Shown: positions 18,365 through 27,568 of the stretch, piece by piece
Layout of the letters: each line of letters opens with the position of its first letter
Position numbering within the stretch: position 1 is the stretch's first letter
Source of the DNA: an uncultured Chloroflexales bacterium
GTDB taxonomy: Bacteria; Chloroflexota; Chloroflexia; Chloroflexales; Chloroflexaceae
Assembly: GCA_937925925.1 (NCBI GenBank)
Contig: CALANA010000127.1
Location: 1 to 41,967, forward strand
Direction of reading: 5' to 3'
Length of the DNA stretch: 41,967 nt
The notes under the pieces: generated by a model
The model's database searches: none
Told to the model about the DNA's origin: nothing
Seen by the model: the letters and a program-made list of their open reading frames with translations, nothing else
Position numbers and translations under genes: made by a program

Positions 18365-19498
18365 ATGCCAGGCTGGAAAGAAATGAGCAACATCTGGAAT
18401 ACCGTGCGGCAGATTGATATAACCGAGATTCGCCAGGAAAGCGAACGACCCCTGCAGATCGGCTGTATTGGAGAAACGGAACACCTGAATATTATCAGTG
18501 AGCTACTCTATTACCATCACAACAATCGCTACGGCCCTGCTGGTGAAAAGCCGCTACGCTATCATTATCTGCCACTTGATTCCTACCAACCAGCACTACG
18601 CCATTCAGATATGCTGCTGCTGGCGATTGATGGCAGCAAACCACCCACATATCCGTTGATCCAGACCTTCAATCGACTACAAGAACTGGCGATTCCGCTG
18701 CTCATTGTCGTTCTCTACAGCAACCGTCTCCCAGATATGTCCTGGGGCACTACCTCTATGCCATTGACCACCGCCCGCGTCGTAGCCTTTGAACAACCCC
18801 TGGCTGCCACCAATACCACAACGTTGGCCACGGCACTGCTCGCCACCCTTCCCGGTGAATTACATCTCTCTGCCAGTCGCAAGTTGCCTGGCATCCGTCC
18901 CATTATGGCCCACGATCTGGTGGCAAATACGTCGTTGAGCAATGCCTCCTACACGCTGGCAGCCGGTTTGCCAGCCCAGATCCCGATCCTGTCTATCCCA
19001 TTTGCGGCTGCCGATATTCTGGTGTTAACCAAAAACCAGGCGCTGATGGTCTACAAACTGGCGTTGAGCCACGGTGCGCCCCCCGATTTCCAGGCGAATC
19101 TGCGTGAGATCATCCCGGTTATAGGGAGTGCTTTTCTGTGGCGGCAACTGGCGCGGAGCCTGGTTGGGCTTATACCGGTATGGGGATTGGTACCCAAAGT
19201 AGCCGTTGCCTATGCTGGCACGTATACGATCGGCATTGCAGCCTGGCGCTGGTTTGCCACGAGCGAACTGGTGTCACGTGACCAGTTGAAAGCCATATCC
19301 CAGAAAGCGCTCCACGCTGGATTCGTACAGGCCCGGCACATGCTCGATCAGACGCGCAAGGGTATGCAACAAACATCACTTGTAGCGCAGAAGCTGTTGC
19401 ATCAGAAACAGGACGGTCATAAGACCCGTAGCCACCGGCGCTGGCCCTTTGCACGTAAATCGGAGCCAGCACCAGATACAACACCAGAGAAAGAGTGA
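18365..19498 (+). CDS. DUF697-domain protein with degenerate GTPase-like N-terminus
   Basis: A 377-residue protein. The C-terminal part (about 215-325) matches the DUF697 (YcjF-like) domain: ADILVLTKNQALMVYKLAL, then two hydrophobic helical hairpins around IPVIGSAFLWRQLARSLVGL and VAVAYAGTYTIGIAAWRW. In relatives a GTPase domain comes first; here the place of the P-loop reads IGCIGETEHLN, without the GK[ST] of Walker A, while later strands (LLLAIDGS, IPLLIVVLYSN) still look like the fold. It should thus not hydrolyse GTP in the usual way. A basic, Pro-rich tail follows. AAGGGAGAAG precedes the ATG, downstream of the duplicated promoter. Confidence 0.7.
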   Translation: MPGWKEMSNIWNTVRQIDITEIRQESERPLQIGCIGETEHLNIISELLYYHHNNRYGPAGEKPLRYHYLPLDSYQPALRHSDMLLLAIDGSKPPTYPLIQTFNRLQELAIPLLIVVLYSNRLPDMSWGTTSMPLTTARVVAFEQPLAATNTTTLATALLATLPGELHLSASRKLPGIRPIMAHDLVANTSLSNASYTLAAGLPAQIPILSIPFAAADILVLTKNQALMVYKLALSHGAPPDFQANLREIIPVIGSAFLWRQLARSLVGLIPVWGLVPKVAVAYAGTYTIGIAAWRWFATSELVSRDQLKAISQKALHAGFVQARHMLDQTRKGMQQTSLVAQKLLHQKQDGHKTRSHRRWPFARKSEPAPDTTPEKE

Positions 19499-19527
19499 CC
19501 GCATTATGGCTACGTGTTCACTTTTCG

Positions 19528-19600
19528 CCTGGGATGTGAGGGCAGCTTGCCATCGTCTGCACGATGGGGAGCGTCCTTCCCTTCCTCTCAGGTGTGCGTG
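19528..19600. repeat. Degenerate family F repeat
   Basis: CCTGGGATGTGAGGGCAGC..CACGATGGGGAGCG..TCTCAGG follows the same order of hairpins as 29691-29757 and parts of 36642-36732, in a decayed state. Confidence 0.4.
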
Positions 19601-19643
19601 TGCCACACGTGTGAACCGTTACCATTATGCTAATCTGTTCCTG

Positions 19644-19922
19644 ATACTCCAACGAAACTTCGTCTCGGCGGGGGCCTATGGCCCCACACATGTTCCCTGT
19701 CTGGGGAGCGGCGGAACTCTCACGTGTCGGTTTTTTTGCGCAAAGTTCGGTTTTGCGGCATCAGGACGCCCCCCCAGCGGAGGGATGACAGGGACGTTTT
19801 GCCGTCTCCCAACGTGATATAATTAAAAAACCTGCACTTGTGAAGGGTTGCGGAGAGACGTTGCATGCAATATCCCTTCGCCCTCTCAACATCTCTTTCC
19901 AGAAGAAGTCTCGTTGGAGTAT
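19644..19922. mobile_element. MITE-like element, family E long copy
   Basis: A 279-base element with near-identical terminal inverted repeats: ATACTCCAACGAAACTTCG at the left against ATACTCCAACGAGACTTCT on the opposite strand at the right. Inside is GTTGCATGCAA and an arm similar to family A (7528-7799), so the families are related. A TATAAT box at 19818-19823 could promote outward transcription. It encodes nothing credible. The rest of 19499-20040 has no gene. Confidence 0.65.
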
Positions 19923-20040
19923 TAAAAGAGCAAAAAGCTGTTACAATAGAGGTCGTTACCTGAATGGCCGGATGTTCATCCACATCAACTGGTTGCGTGC
20001 AGTGTTACTCGATACATAGCATAGAAAGTAACTTCCCGGC

Positions 20041-21141
20041 GTGAGAACTGAACACCCACCTGTAACGCTCCTCGTTTCAGTTGTGTTGACGGTGCTGCTG
20101 ATCTTCATATCGGTGGTGCCCGAACGCCCTTTCCTTTCACGCTGGACAGACTCCAATCCCTTTGACACAACACGACGTAGCGTTGATACCGGTGCTGTCC
20201 TGTCTGGCTCATTCAACCTGGTGCATCCGGCAAGCAACCCACTAGAGACACTCCAGCAAGAAGTGGCTGACGGCATACACAACCCTGGTTCGGTTGCCCT
20301 TGAAGCCTACAATCAAGGCAGTGTTCTGGTTGATGTCTCACCTGACTATCAAATTCAATACTATACCCGCAGCCTGAAAAGCGGGGGGAGCCTGGTTTAT
20401 TTCGTTGTCTGGTTGGGCAATCGGGCACACATTGAGGTTGTTAATGCCGACGGTGCCATTCCGGGAAGTGACGATACCGGTGATACGATCTGGCTGGATG
20501 GGCAGCAGCATCTCGCCACGGTCGAAGAAATGGCAAATGCGCCCTATGCCTGGCGCGAACACATGACACTTATGGCGGCAATGGCCTTCGGGTTTCACGG
20601 CAGCGTGCGGACTTCCAACGAGGGCACGGTGGTTATCAACCATGTCATTCACCGCGTTAATCCAGGGCGAGCCGCGTTATGCATTGGCCCCCAGGGTACG
20701 GCAGCGATCGGGCTATTTGACGCAGCAGCGCTCCACAGTTGTGAGCAGGCCATCGGTGCCGGGCCGGTGATACTGTGGCGCGGCAAAATTGCCAATCCGC
20801 ATGTTAGCCAGGAAACGGAGGAGTTTATTCCCTTCAATCCGCTTGGTGAGGATTTTGTACAAATTGACTGGCGCCGGAAGGTGTATATGGGCACCTATCC
20901 TAAATCCGTCGTTGGGATTGGAACCCGGCCAGATGGTGGGTTCTATCTGATTATGGCCGTATCCTACAGTATTCCTGGCCTGGAACTGGCGCGGCAAATG
21001 AAAGCCATGGGCTGCATCGACGCTCTCGGTGGCGATGATGATACCTCGACCCAGGCCGTCTGGCGCGGAGTGCCCGTTCGTGATCATCAACTGCGCCCGG
21101 TGCCTGATGCGTTGTCAGTCTACTGGCGCGAGACTCCCTGA
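20041..21141 (+). CDS. Phosphodiester-glycosidase-like (NAGPA domain) exported protein
   Basis: A 366-residue protein with one N-terminal membrane helix (about 8-25) and a NAGPA-type domain in the second half. The blocks FHGSVRTSNEGTVVINH, GPVILWRGKI and RTRPDGGF-like GIGTRPDGGFYLIMAV, then LARQMKAMGCIDALGGDDDTST follow the family order. The last normally reads LDGGGS; here it is GGDDDTS, so the active site may differ. GTG at 20041 is the first possible start, since TAA lies just before in frame; no ribosome site is seen, so translation may be leaderless. The domain is expected outside the cell, acting on sugar-phosphate polymers. It ends two bases from the truB stop. Confidence 0.72.
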   Translation: MRTEHPPVTLLVSVVLTVLLIFISVVPERPFLSRWTDSNPFDTTRRSVDTGAVLSGSFNLVHPASNPLETLQQEVADGIHNPGSVALEAYNQGSVLVDVSPDYQIQYYTRSLKSGGSLVYFVVWLGNRAHIEVVNADGAIPGSDDTGDTIWLDGQQHLATVEEMANAPYAWREHMTLMAAMAFGFHGSVRTSNEGTVVINHVIHRVNPGRAALCIGPQGTAAIGLFDAAALHSCEQAIGAGPVILWRGKIANPHVSQETEEFIPFNPLGEDFVQIDWRRKVYMGTYPKSVVGIGTRPDGGFYLIMAVSYSIPGLELARQMKAMGCIDALGGDDDTSTQAVWRGVPVRDHQLRPVPDALSVYWRETP

Positions 21142-21143
21142 TC

Positions 21144-22064
21144 CTACACCAGCACTTTGGCCGGATGCCACAGTGTGCCCTCACGCCGCAGGAGTGCCCG
21201 TAGTTGACCATCGCGGCTATGCGCCCGCACCCATTCGCCACTGAAATCCCCGGCCAGCAGTACGGCGATACCATTGCGCACCTGCTCATACTGCGCCGCA
21301 TCGAGGATCACGGCCGGCCAGTTCAACACCACGGTTTCGGGTGGTTGCAGCACCGTTGGCAAGAGCGACGGCTGCGATTCAAGGAGCGCCAGCGGCGTAG
21401 ACTGATCCAGCGTGAATGAACCCACAAAGGTGCGCTCCAGAGCAGCGAGATGCGCCCCGCATCCCAGTACCTGCCCCAGATCACGGGCCAGAGCGCGGAT
21501 GTACGTCCCTTTACTGCATTCTACCTTTAACGTCAACGACGCGGCTTGCTCCTCCGGTGGGTACTGATCCAGCACCTCCGGCCAGTTCTGTTTCGCGCCC
21601 CACCCCTCCAGTTCCAGTCGCTCAATCCTGACGGAACGGGACGCACGTTCCACAACTTTCCCTGCTCGCGCCAGATCGTACAGGCGCTGGCCCTGGTGAT
21701 GCAGCGCCGCATACATGGGCGGCGTCTGCAAAATTGTGCCGCGGAATACGTCCAGCGCTGTCTCCAGGAGCGCTTGATTGAGCGGTGGCAGCGGGTACTG
21801 TGCAACCACCTCTCCTTCGGCATCATCGGTCGTAGTCGCAATACCTAGCCGCACCAGAGCGCGATAGCCCTTGGAGGCCTCGGTCAAATACTCTATCAAC
21901 CGGGTTGCTGGCCCCAACGCTACGGGCAACACCCCCGTTGCCGCTGGATCGAGGGTACCCGCGTGGCCCACTTTGACCTGCCGCCCAACCAGCCGCCGCA
22001 GACGGGCCACTACGGTATGGGATGTTATGCCCGATGGCTTGTTAATAATCAGAAAGCCATACAT
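21144..22064 (-). CDS. truB: tRNA pseudouridine-55 synthase
   Basis: A 306-residue enzyme that makes pseudouridine 55 in the T-loop of tRNA. Catalytic Asp39 lies in GHAGTLDPAATGVL, preceded by INKPSGITS, and the family blocks KGYRALVRLGIATTTDD, GTILQTPPMYAALHHQGQRLYDLAR and CSKGTYIRALARDLG are all present. The C-terminal part (about 230-306) is the short PUA-like tail. It is the last gene of the nusA-infB cluster. The gap to nrnA is filled by a 281-base repeat element (22071-22351), so its ribosome site region (GGGTATGAGATA) lies at the element edge. Confidence 0.96.
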   Translation of the reverse strand: MYGFLIINKPSGITSHTVVARLRRLVGRQVKVGHAGTLDPAATGVLPVALGPATRLIEYLTEASKGYRALVRLGIATTTDDAEGEVVAQYPLPPLNQALLETALDVFRGTILQTPPMYAALHHQGQRLYDLARAGKVVERASRSVRIERLELEGWGAKQNWPEVLDQYPPEEQAASLTLKVECSKGTYIRALARDLGQVLGCGAHLAALERTFVGSFTLDQSTPLALLESQPSLLPTVLQPPETVVLNWPAVILDAAQYEQVRNGIAVLLAGDFSGEWVRAHSRDGQLRALLRREGTLWHPAKVLV

Positions 22065-22070
22065 TATCTC

Positions 22071-22351
22071 ATACCCATTTGACTTCGCCCTTCTGCATCC
22101 GTTGGTTCGCCTTACGCTTGCTCATACGACCGCGAGACTGCCCCAGAAAAGAGATGTCGCGGGGCGGAGAGGCGTTGCATGCAACGCTCCTACGCCGACA
22201 TCCCCGTTCTGGCGCGGCGAAGCCACGCCGCGCCGCGCCAGAAAGGAACATACATGGACGGGGGCCTGCGGCCCCCGCCCCCCCACCGCGATGCAGTCTT
22301 GTGGGAGGACGAGTGGCAAGACCATGCGGAAGGTTCACGTCGAAACGATAT
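22071..22351. mobile_element. MITE-like element, family A copy 2, between nrnA and truB
   Basis: A 281-base element matching 7528-7799 along its length: left end ATACCCATTTGACTTCGCCC, inner palindrome GTTGCATGCAAC, GC core ACGGGGGCCTGCGGCCCCCG and right end ACCATGCGGAAGGTTCACG. It reaches the nrnA stop codon on one side and ends seven bases before the truB start on the other, so it occupies the whole junction. Confidence 0.72.
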
Positions 22352-23355
22352 CATACCTGTCGCTGCTGGTTGAGGGTCGCCTGTACGAGTGGGATGACTT
22401 CGCGTTGTGCCGTACCCAGATCCATGGCTAATGTGGCTCCAGCGGCCTGCTCATGTCCACCGCCACCCCAGGTTTGTGCAATCCGTGCCACATTGATACC
22501 CGGGAGCGAGCGCAAACTGATTTTCACTTCGCCATTGGCCCGTTCTTTGAAGAGAACACAGGCGCGGGTGCCAGCAGTGCGTTGCATCAAGCGTACCACG
22601 TCATCACCGGCCTCATCTTCGGCTCCTGTCTGTTGGAGCATATCCTGAGAGATATACGTCCACAGCAAATCGCCTTCGCGCTGCATCTGACAGAGCGCCA
22701 ACCCCACCAGTTGCAACGTACTGTAGGGCGTCGCATAATAGACCGACTCGATGATTGCCCGTTGATCAGCACCGGCCTCCAACAACTCCGCCGCTACCCT
22801 GAACGACTGCGGATTGGTACTACTGGTTTGAAAACTCTGGGTATCGGTGGTCAAGCCGAGCAACAGGCAAGTGGCCGCCATCGGCACAATGGGCAACATC
22901 ATAGCAGTTAGCAAGCTAAAGAGCAATTCAGCACACGAAGCCGCGGCAGGAACAACCAGATTGACCAGGCCCGCCCCATTGTTGGTCACATGATGATCAA
23001 CAATAACGAGCGGGCAAGCCGTCAACGTTGGCGCATGCTCATGGTAAATCGGGCCTAGACGTTCTATGCTGGCGGTATCAACCAGCCAGATCAAATCCAC
23101 CTCGGGCAATCCCTGTTGCGGCTCATACACCTGCACATCACTTATACCGGGCAAAAACACCGTATAATCCGGTAGCGCTGATGACGCAACCATAAAAACC
23201 TCTTTGCCGCTGTGCCGCAAGGTATGCCCCAGTCCCAGCATCGACCCAATCGCATCGCCGTCGGGATTAATATGCGACAGAATGAGAATACGGCAGGCAC
23301 GTTCCAATGCGGACACAAACGCAGGAGCGGCAGCAACTGGATCAGTATAGATCAT
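22351..23355 (-). CDS. nrnA: DHH-family oligoribonuclease/pAp phosphatase
   Basis: A 334-residue DHH phosphoesterase of the NrnA group, which degrades very short RNAs and, in some members, 3'-phosphoadenosine 5'-phosphate. The metal ligands are visible: SHINPDGDAIGS (His28, Asp32, Asp34), Asp93 in VDTAS and DHH at 120-122. The DHHA1 domain closes with GGGGHEQAAGAT near 300. The gene lies four bases after the methyltransferase stop, within the translation cluster, a usual place for nrnA beside rbfA and truB. Confidence 0.94.
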   Translation of the reverse strand: MIYTDPVAAAPAFVSALERACRILILSHINPDGDAIGSMLGLGHTLRHSGKEVFMVASSALPDYTVFLPGISDVQVYEPQQGLPEVDLIWLVDTASIERLGPIYHEHAPTLTACPLVIVDHHVTNNGAGLVNLVVPAAASCAELLFSLLTAMMLPIVPMAATCLLLGLTTDTQSFQTSSTNPQSFRVAAELLEAGADQRAIIESVYYATPYSTLQLVGLALCQMQREGDLLWTYISQDMLQQTGAEDEAGDDVVRLMQRTAGTRACVLFKERANGEVKISLRSLPGINVARIAQTWGGGGHEQAAGATLAMDLGTAQREVIPLVQATLNQQRQV

Positions 23356-23359
23356 AGCA

Positions 23360-23953
23360 CTAGTATTCCTCTGGTTTATGCAAATGATAGACCGTATGCC
23401 CGGATCGTTTCTTTACTTCTTTTAATTTGAGGTGCTGGCGTGTGGCAATCGCCGGTATCAGTCGATTAAGACCGCTGACTACCACCAGCCACAAATCACC
23501 ACCGGGACTCAAACGCGCAACCGGATCGAGAATAAAATCCTGTTCGATTGCCTCATCACCGATTTTAGCCGGAATATTGGAAACAATCAAATCATAGTTC
23601 CCAGCAGGAGCATGCTCTAGACCGACACTGCCAATCACGTGCATATTGGTGATGGCATTCACTTCAGCATTATGCCGGGCATAACGTACCGCCAGCAAAT
23701 CTTTATCGAGTGCCGTGACCTGTGCAGCGGGAAAAAAGCGAGCCAGCACAATCCCAATCACACCACAGCCACACCCCAGATCCAGTATCGTGCGTGGTGC
23801 GGCAACCTCGATCGTGCGCAGGAGCAGATCAGTCCCCAGATCGATCTGAAAAGAAGAGAAGATCGTATGCCCAACATCGAAGGTAAATGACTGGCCGCGA
23901 CACGTATAGGCAATACGCTTCTTGAAATACACATCACTATAAGATATACACAT
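23360..23953 (-). CDS. RsmC-like class I SAM methyltransferase
   Basis: A 197-residue enzyme with the order seen in RsmC/MTS-type small-domain methyltransferases: an N-terminal hairpin with FTFDVGHTIFSSFQIDLGT, the SAM motif ILDLGCGCGVIGI, an acidic loop ALDKDLLAVRYA and SNIPAKIG in place of the usual NPP(F/Y)H catalytic loop. Relatives methylate G1207 of 16S rRNA at N2; the substrate here is inferred. SNIPAK retains Asn and Pro but not the second Pro. No good ribosome site precedes the ATG at 23953, and a GTG seven codons in is possible. It is tightly coupled to nrnA. Confidence 0.8.
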   Translation of the reverse strand: MCISYSDVYFKKRIAYTCRGQSFTFDVGHTIFSSFQIDLGTDLLLRTIEVAAPRTILDLGCGCGVIGIVLARFFPAAQVTALDKDLLAVRYARHNAEVNAITNMHVIGSVGLEHAPAGNYDLIVSNIPAKIGDEAIEQDFILDPVARLSPGGDLWLVVVSGLNRLIPAIATRQHLKLKEVKKRSGHTVYHLHKPEEY

Positions 23954-23963
23954 CAGATATATA

Positions 23964-24100
23964 AGGAAGGGACTCGCTTCTGGTTCCCCCTTTTCGCCGA
24001 AGGCGAAAAAAAGGGAGAACCAAAAAGAGAAAAAGTACCGCTCTGCCGAAGGCGAAAAAGACGTTTTGCGTGGGCGACCACATAACTCGTGTGATTTACA
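23964..24100. repeat. Repeat family H between rbfA and the methyltransferase gene
   Basis: GGAAGGGACTCGCTTCTGG is followed by a large hairpin of TTCCCCCTTTTCGCCG and its complement, then CCGCTCTGCC and GGGCGACCAC. The same order occurs at 39991-40196. It fills the middle of the 255-base rbfA-methyltransferase gap. Confidence 0.65.
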
Positions 24101-24208
24101 GCTAGTCGATCGTCGTCTACATCATACTCTTCAGCATACCACCTGGCAGCGGCCGAACGGCACACACCGCTTCCAGGCAGCACAACACACATCGTGATCG
24201 AGACCTGC

Positions 24209-24628
24209 TTAGCCTATCGGCGCATCATCCTGGCGCGAATGATCGCTTTCAGGTTCGATCACGGCCTCACTGGCCGCTTCCTGGCGCTCGCGCTCTACGG
24301 TATGCAAGACCTCATTGATATGCATAGCATAATCGAGCGAAGTATCAAGCTCCAGATGCAGTTCGGGAACAAAGCGCATATGTCGTAATTCTTCCGCCAC
24401 ACGCTTGCGCAAGAAGCCGCGTGCATGATGTAATCCTTGCATCGACTCCTGGCGCTGCGGTTCATCCCCCATAACCGAAACACGCACGTGGGCATGCTGA
24501 AGATCCGCGCTCACATCGACGCCGACCACCGTTGCAAAAGCGACACGCGGATCTTTCAATTCAAACTGGATGGTCTCACTCAGTACCCGTTGGATACTGT
24601 CGGCTACCTGTTTCGTACGTCGTGACAT
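24209..24628 (-). CDS. rbfA: Ribosome-binding factor A
   Basis: A 139-residue protein of the single KH-like RbfA family, needed for maturation of the 30S subunit and 16S rRNA 5' end. [50 protein letters not shown] and [32 protein letters not shown] follow the family in order. The final 25 residues are an acidic, unconserved tail. It lies 21 bases after infB on the same strand, the usual order. Confidence 0.96.
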   Translation of the reverse strand: MSRRTKQVADSIQRVLSETIQFELKDPRVAFATVVGVDVSADLQHAHVRVSVMGDEPQRQESMQGLHHARGFLRKRVAEELRHMRFVPELHLELDTSLDYAMHINEVLHTVERERQEAASEAVIEPESDHSRQDDAPIG

Positions 24629-24649
24629 AACCTCTATCCGTACTTATTC

Positions 24650-26797
24650 CTATGCAATTCGCTCCACACGTTCGGTGCGGTAAAACTCCATGGTATCACC
24701 GACCTGCACACCCGGGAATCCTTCCACCACCAGACCACATTCATATCCAGCCTGCACTTCCCGAGCATCGTCCTTGAAACGTTTGAGACTGCTAATGCGA
24801 CCATCGTGGATCACCACGCCACTGCGCAACACGCGCACATTGAGGTTACGGGCGACTTTACCATCAGTCACCATCAAACCAGCAACCACTTCACGGGAAG
24901 GCAGACGAAAGGTATTGCGCACCTCGGCAAAGCCTTCAATAATCTCTTTATACTCTGGTTCAAGCAGGCCGGTCATAGCCTTCTTGATGTCATCAGTAAG
25001 CTGATAAATAACATTATAAAAGCGAATATCAATTCCATGGTGTTCAGCGGCACGCCGTGCTGCAGGGTCAGGCCGAGCATTAAAGCCCACAATAATGGCA
25101 CGACTGGCCACCGCCAGATTCACGTCACTTTCGGAGATCGTGCCCGTACCTTTATGAATGACCCGGATCAGCACCTCGTTCTGGCGCTCGTTCAGTTGCT
25201 TTAACTGATGTTCAATCGCACCAATCGAGCCTTGCACATCGGCCTTGATAATCAGGTTCAAATCCTTCATCTGGCCCTGCTGGATAGTGCTAAATAGATC
25301 ATCCAGGCTTGGAGCACGCGCAGCACTGGCAATGGCTTCAATGCGCTGTTGACGCTGACGCTGGAGCGCAATTTCACGCGCAACATGCAGTTCGTCTACG
25401 GTTTGGAGAATATCACCCGCCTGAGGCACTCCTTCCAGACCTAATATTTCTACCGGCATCGACGGTTCGGCAAACCGCAGACGTTTGCCGCTATCACTAA
25501 ACATCATCTTAATCTTACCGGCGACCGATCCGACCAGCACGTTATCTTCTGGTCGTAGTGTTCCATTCTGGATCAGCACCGTCGCAACGGGACCTCGATT
25601 CTTATCGAGTTCAGCCTCAATAATGGTTCCCAGCGCAACCGCATTGGGATTCGCTTTCAAATCTTCAAGATCCGCAACCAGCAAAATCATCTCTAACAAA
25701 CCATCAATATTAATCTTCTGGCGTGCTGATACCTCAACACAGGGTACAGAGCCACCGTATTCCTCAACAATGACACCACTGGCGGCCAGTTCCTGCTTCA
25801 CTCGATCCGGATTGGCGGTAGGGAGATCGATCTTATTGATCGCCACAATCATAGGCACCCCCGCCGCTTGCACGTGGGCAATCGCTTCGCGTGTCTGCGG
25901 CATCACCCCATCATCGGCTGCCACCACCAGCACCACAATGTCAGTCGCCTGAGCCCCACGCGCACGCATGGCTGTGAACGCTTCGTGACCTGGTGTATCC
26001 AGGAAGGTAATCTTACGACCGTGAACCTCGATCTGATATGCCCCAATATGCTGCGTAATACCACCAGCCTCACCTTCCGCCACCCGTGACGAGCGAATCG
26101 CATCCAGCAGCTTGGTTTTGCCATGATCGACATGGCCCATAATGGTGACCACCGGTGGACGCAGGCGTAGATCCTTGCTTTTTTCCAGCGCCAGCGCATC
26201 GGCGACATTCTCTACCACATTTGCCAGTTTTTCTGGGACTAATTCTTTGGTCTCGAGCCCAAAATCGGACGCAATCACCGCCGCCGTTTCATAGTCAACC
26301 TGCTGGTTAATATTGGCGATCACCCCACCCTTCATCAACGCCTTCAGTATTTCGGCCGCACCAATGCCAGTTGCCTCAGAGAACTCACGCACAGTCATCA
26401 TCGGGGGCAATTCGATCGGGCCACGCGGTCGGGCCACCACCCGTGGTGGTGGAACCGATCGTTGTGCTGCTCCTCCACGGCCGGACACGGCAGCGCTACG
26501 CCCTGCATTATTGCCCTGACGACCAGATGGAACACCCGAAGGACGGTTCCCTCTACTCGTATTGCTGGTGCGCGTGCCACCACTGGTGCGACCCGCAGGG
26601 CCATTGCGTGGTGGCGGATTACCCTCCACGGCCACATCGCTTGACGAGCGGCTACGGCTCCGTTGCGCCGAACCACGTGCAGGCGCAGCCTCTGAGCGTG
26701 CGTTCCCGTTCGGACGTGGATTGCGCGTCGCCGTTCCACTCCGTGTCCCACCAGTGCGATTGACTGGCGCTTCATTCGAAAGTTTATCTTTTGGCAT
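24650..26797 (-). CDS. infB: Translation initiation factor IF-2
   Basis: A 715-residue GTPase that brings initiator tRNA to the 30S subunit. Residues 1-130 are a low-complexity Arg/Gly/Asn/Pro-rich tract without further domains. One IF2_N domain follows (about 134-186). The G domain has GHVDHGKT at 221-228, ITQHIGAY, DTPGHEAF at about 267-274 and NKID near 320. Domains II, III and IV complete the C-terminus (FNARPDP...AEHHGIDIRFYNVIY). AAAGGGG precedes the ATG. The gene is of ordinary length with a short, unusual N-terminal region, in the standard cluster position. Confidence 0.97.
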   Translation of the reverse strand: MPKDKLSNEAPVNRTGGTRSGTATRNPRPNGNARSEAAPARGSAQRSRSRSSSDVAVEGNPPPRNGPAGRTSGGTRTSNTSRGNRPSGVPSGRQGNNAGRSAAVSGRGGAAQRSVPPPRVVARPRGPIELPPMMTVREFSEATGIGAAEILKALMKGGVIANINQQVDYETAAVIASDFGLETKELVPEKLANVVENVADALALEKSKDLRLRPPVVTIMGHVDHGKTKLLDAIRSSRVAEGEAGGITQHIGAYQIEVHGRKITFLDTPGHEAFTAMRARGAQATDIVVLVVAADDGVMPQTREAIAHVQAAGVPMIVAINKIDLPTANPDRVKQELAASGVIVEEYGGSVPCVEVSARQKINIDGLLEMILLVADLEDLKANPNAVALGTIIEAELDKNRGPVATVLIQNGTLRPEDNVLVGSVAGKIKMMFSDSGKRLRFAEPSMPVEILGLEGVPQAGDILQTVDELHVAREIALQRQRQQRIEAIASAARAPSLDDLFSTIQQGQMKDLNLIIKADVQGSIGAIEHQLKQLNERQNEVLIRVIHKGTGTISESDVNLAVASRAIIVGFNARPDPAARRAAEHHGIDIRFYNVIYQLTDDIKKAMTGLLEPEYKEIIEGFAEVRNTFRLPSREVVAGLMVTDGKVARNLNVRVLRSGVVIHDGRISSLKRFKDDAREVQAGYECGLVVEGFPGVQVGDTMEFYRTERVERIA

Positions 26798-27016
26798 TGT
26801 GTACCCCTTTCCATTTCACCCGATAGTAGTAATGGCTCACTGCCAGCAACACAACGATGATGGGCCATTCTTTCTGTATCAGGGAATATAGCGTAAAGGG
26901 TCGGTGATAGGGTCAGTTGCGTGACGTAGTATGCCACGCCCCTACAACGTTCTATCCTACTACCTGACCTTCATTGCTTACTTCTTTCGGCACATATTCG
27001 TATCTTCTTATGTTGT

Positions 27017-27304
27017 CTATGCTAGACGACTGGCAAACTGTTCCAAATGTTCCCGATCCGCGGGATGCAACATGTCGAGACGCAGTGCGCGTTCAATACT
27101 GCATCGTTTCAAAGCAACCTCCCAACAATTGCGTGACCGACACAGATAGGCCCCACGGCCATTGCGTTTCCCGGTTGGATCAATCTCAACCCGCCCGTCC
27201 GCAACTCGCACTAGTCGCACCAACTCCCGTTTGGCATCCCCTTGACGGCAAGCTATACAGGTGCGCTGCGGAATATGTTTCGGCTGCAATCCCATGCCAG
27301 ACAT
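27017..27304 (-). CDS. rnpM: RNase P modulator RnpM (YlxR family)
   Basis: A 95-residue YlxR/DUF448 protein. The signature is exact: PQRTCIACRQGDAKRELVRLVR, then IDPTGKRNGRGAYLCRS and CWEVALKRCSIERAL. The family binds RNA, and in Bacillus subtilis its member binds RNase P RNA. The start at 27304 is set by a strong GAGGGGGG site; an in-frame upstream codon at 27358 would add 18 unlike residues. It sits between nusA and infB as usual, but with wider gaps (264 and 219 bases) in which nothing else was recognised. Confidence 0.93.
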   Translation of the reverse strand: MSGMGLQPKHIPQRTCIACRQGDAKRELVRLVRVADGRVEIDPTGKRNGRGAYLCRSRNCWEVALKRCSIERALRLDMLHPADREHLEQFASRLA

Positions 27305-27568
27305 AGTCCCCCCTCTGCACGAGCCATACTGTTCATCGTGAACCAGTAGCAGCAGCACCAGGATCTACCCTGGATATAATCACCTGACCAGCGGTGGTAT
27401 TTAGCGTAACGCGGGTATTTTTACCCGGTGTGGCAAGGGCAACGCAGCCCGATACATGATGTGGGCATCACTGCCCGCAGTGGAATGAGCGCCGTTGCTC
27501 ATGGTACACAGAATCCATGCTGACATCGATGTTCGTAAACACCCTGGATGAACGCAACTGCAACGTCC

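Noticed and set aside
22079..22648. Open frames across the family A element on both strands
   Set aside because: The encoded peptides are translations of palindromes, differ between the two copies, and carry no domain.
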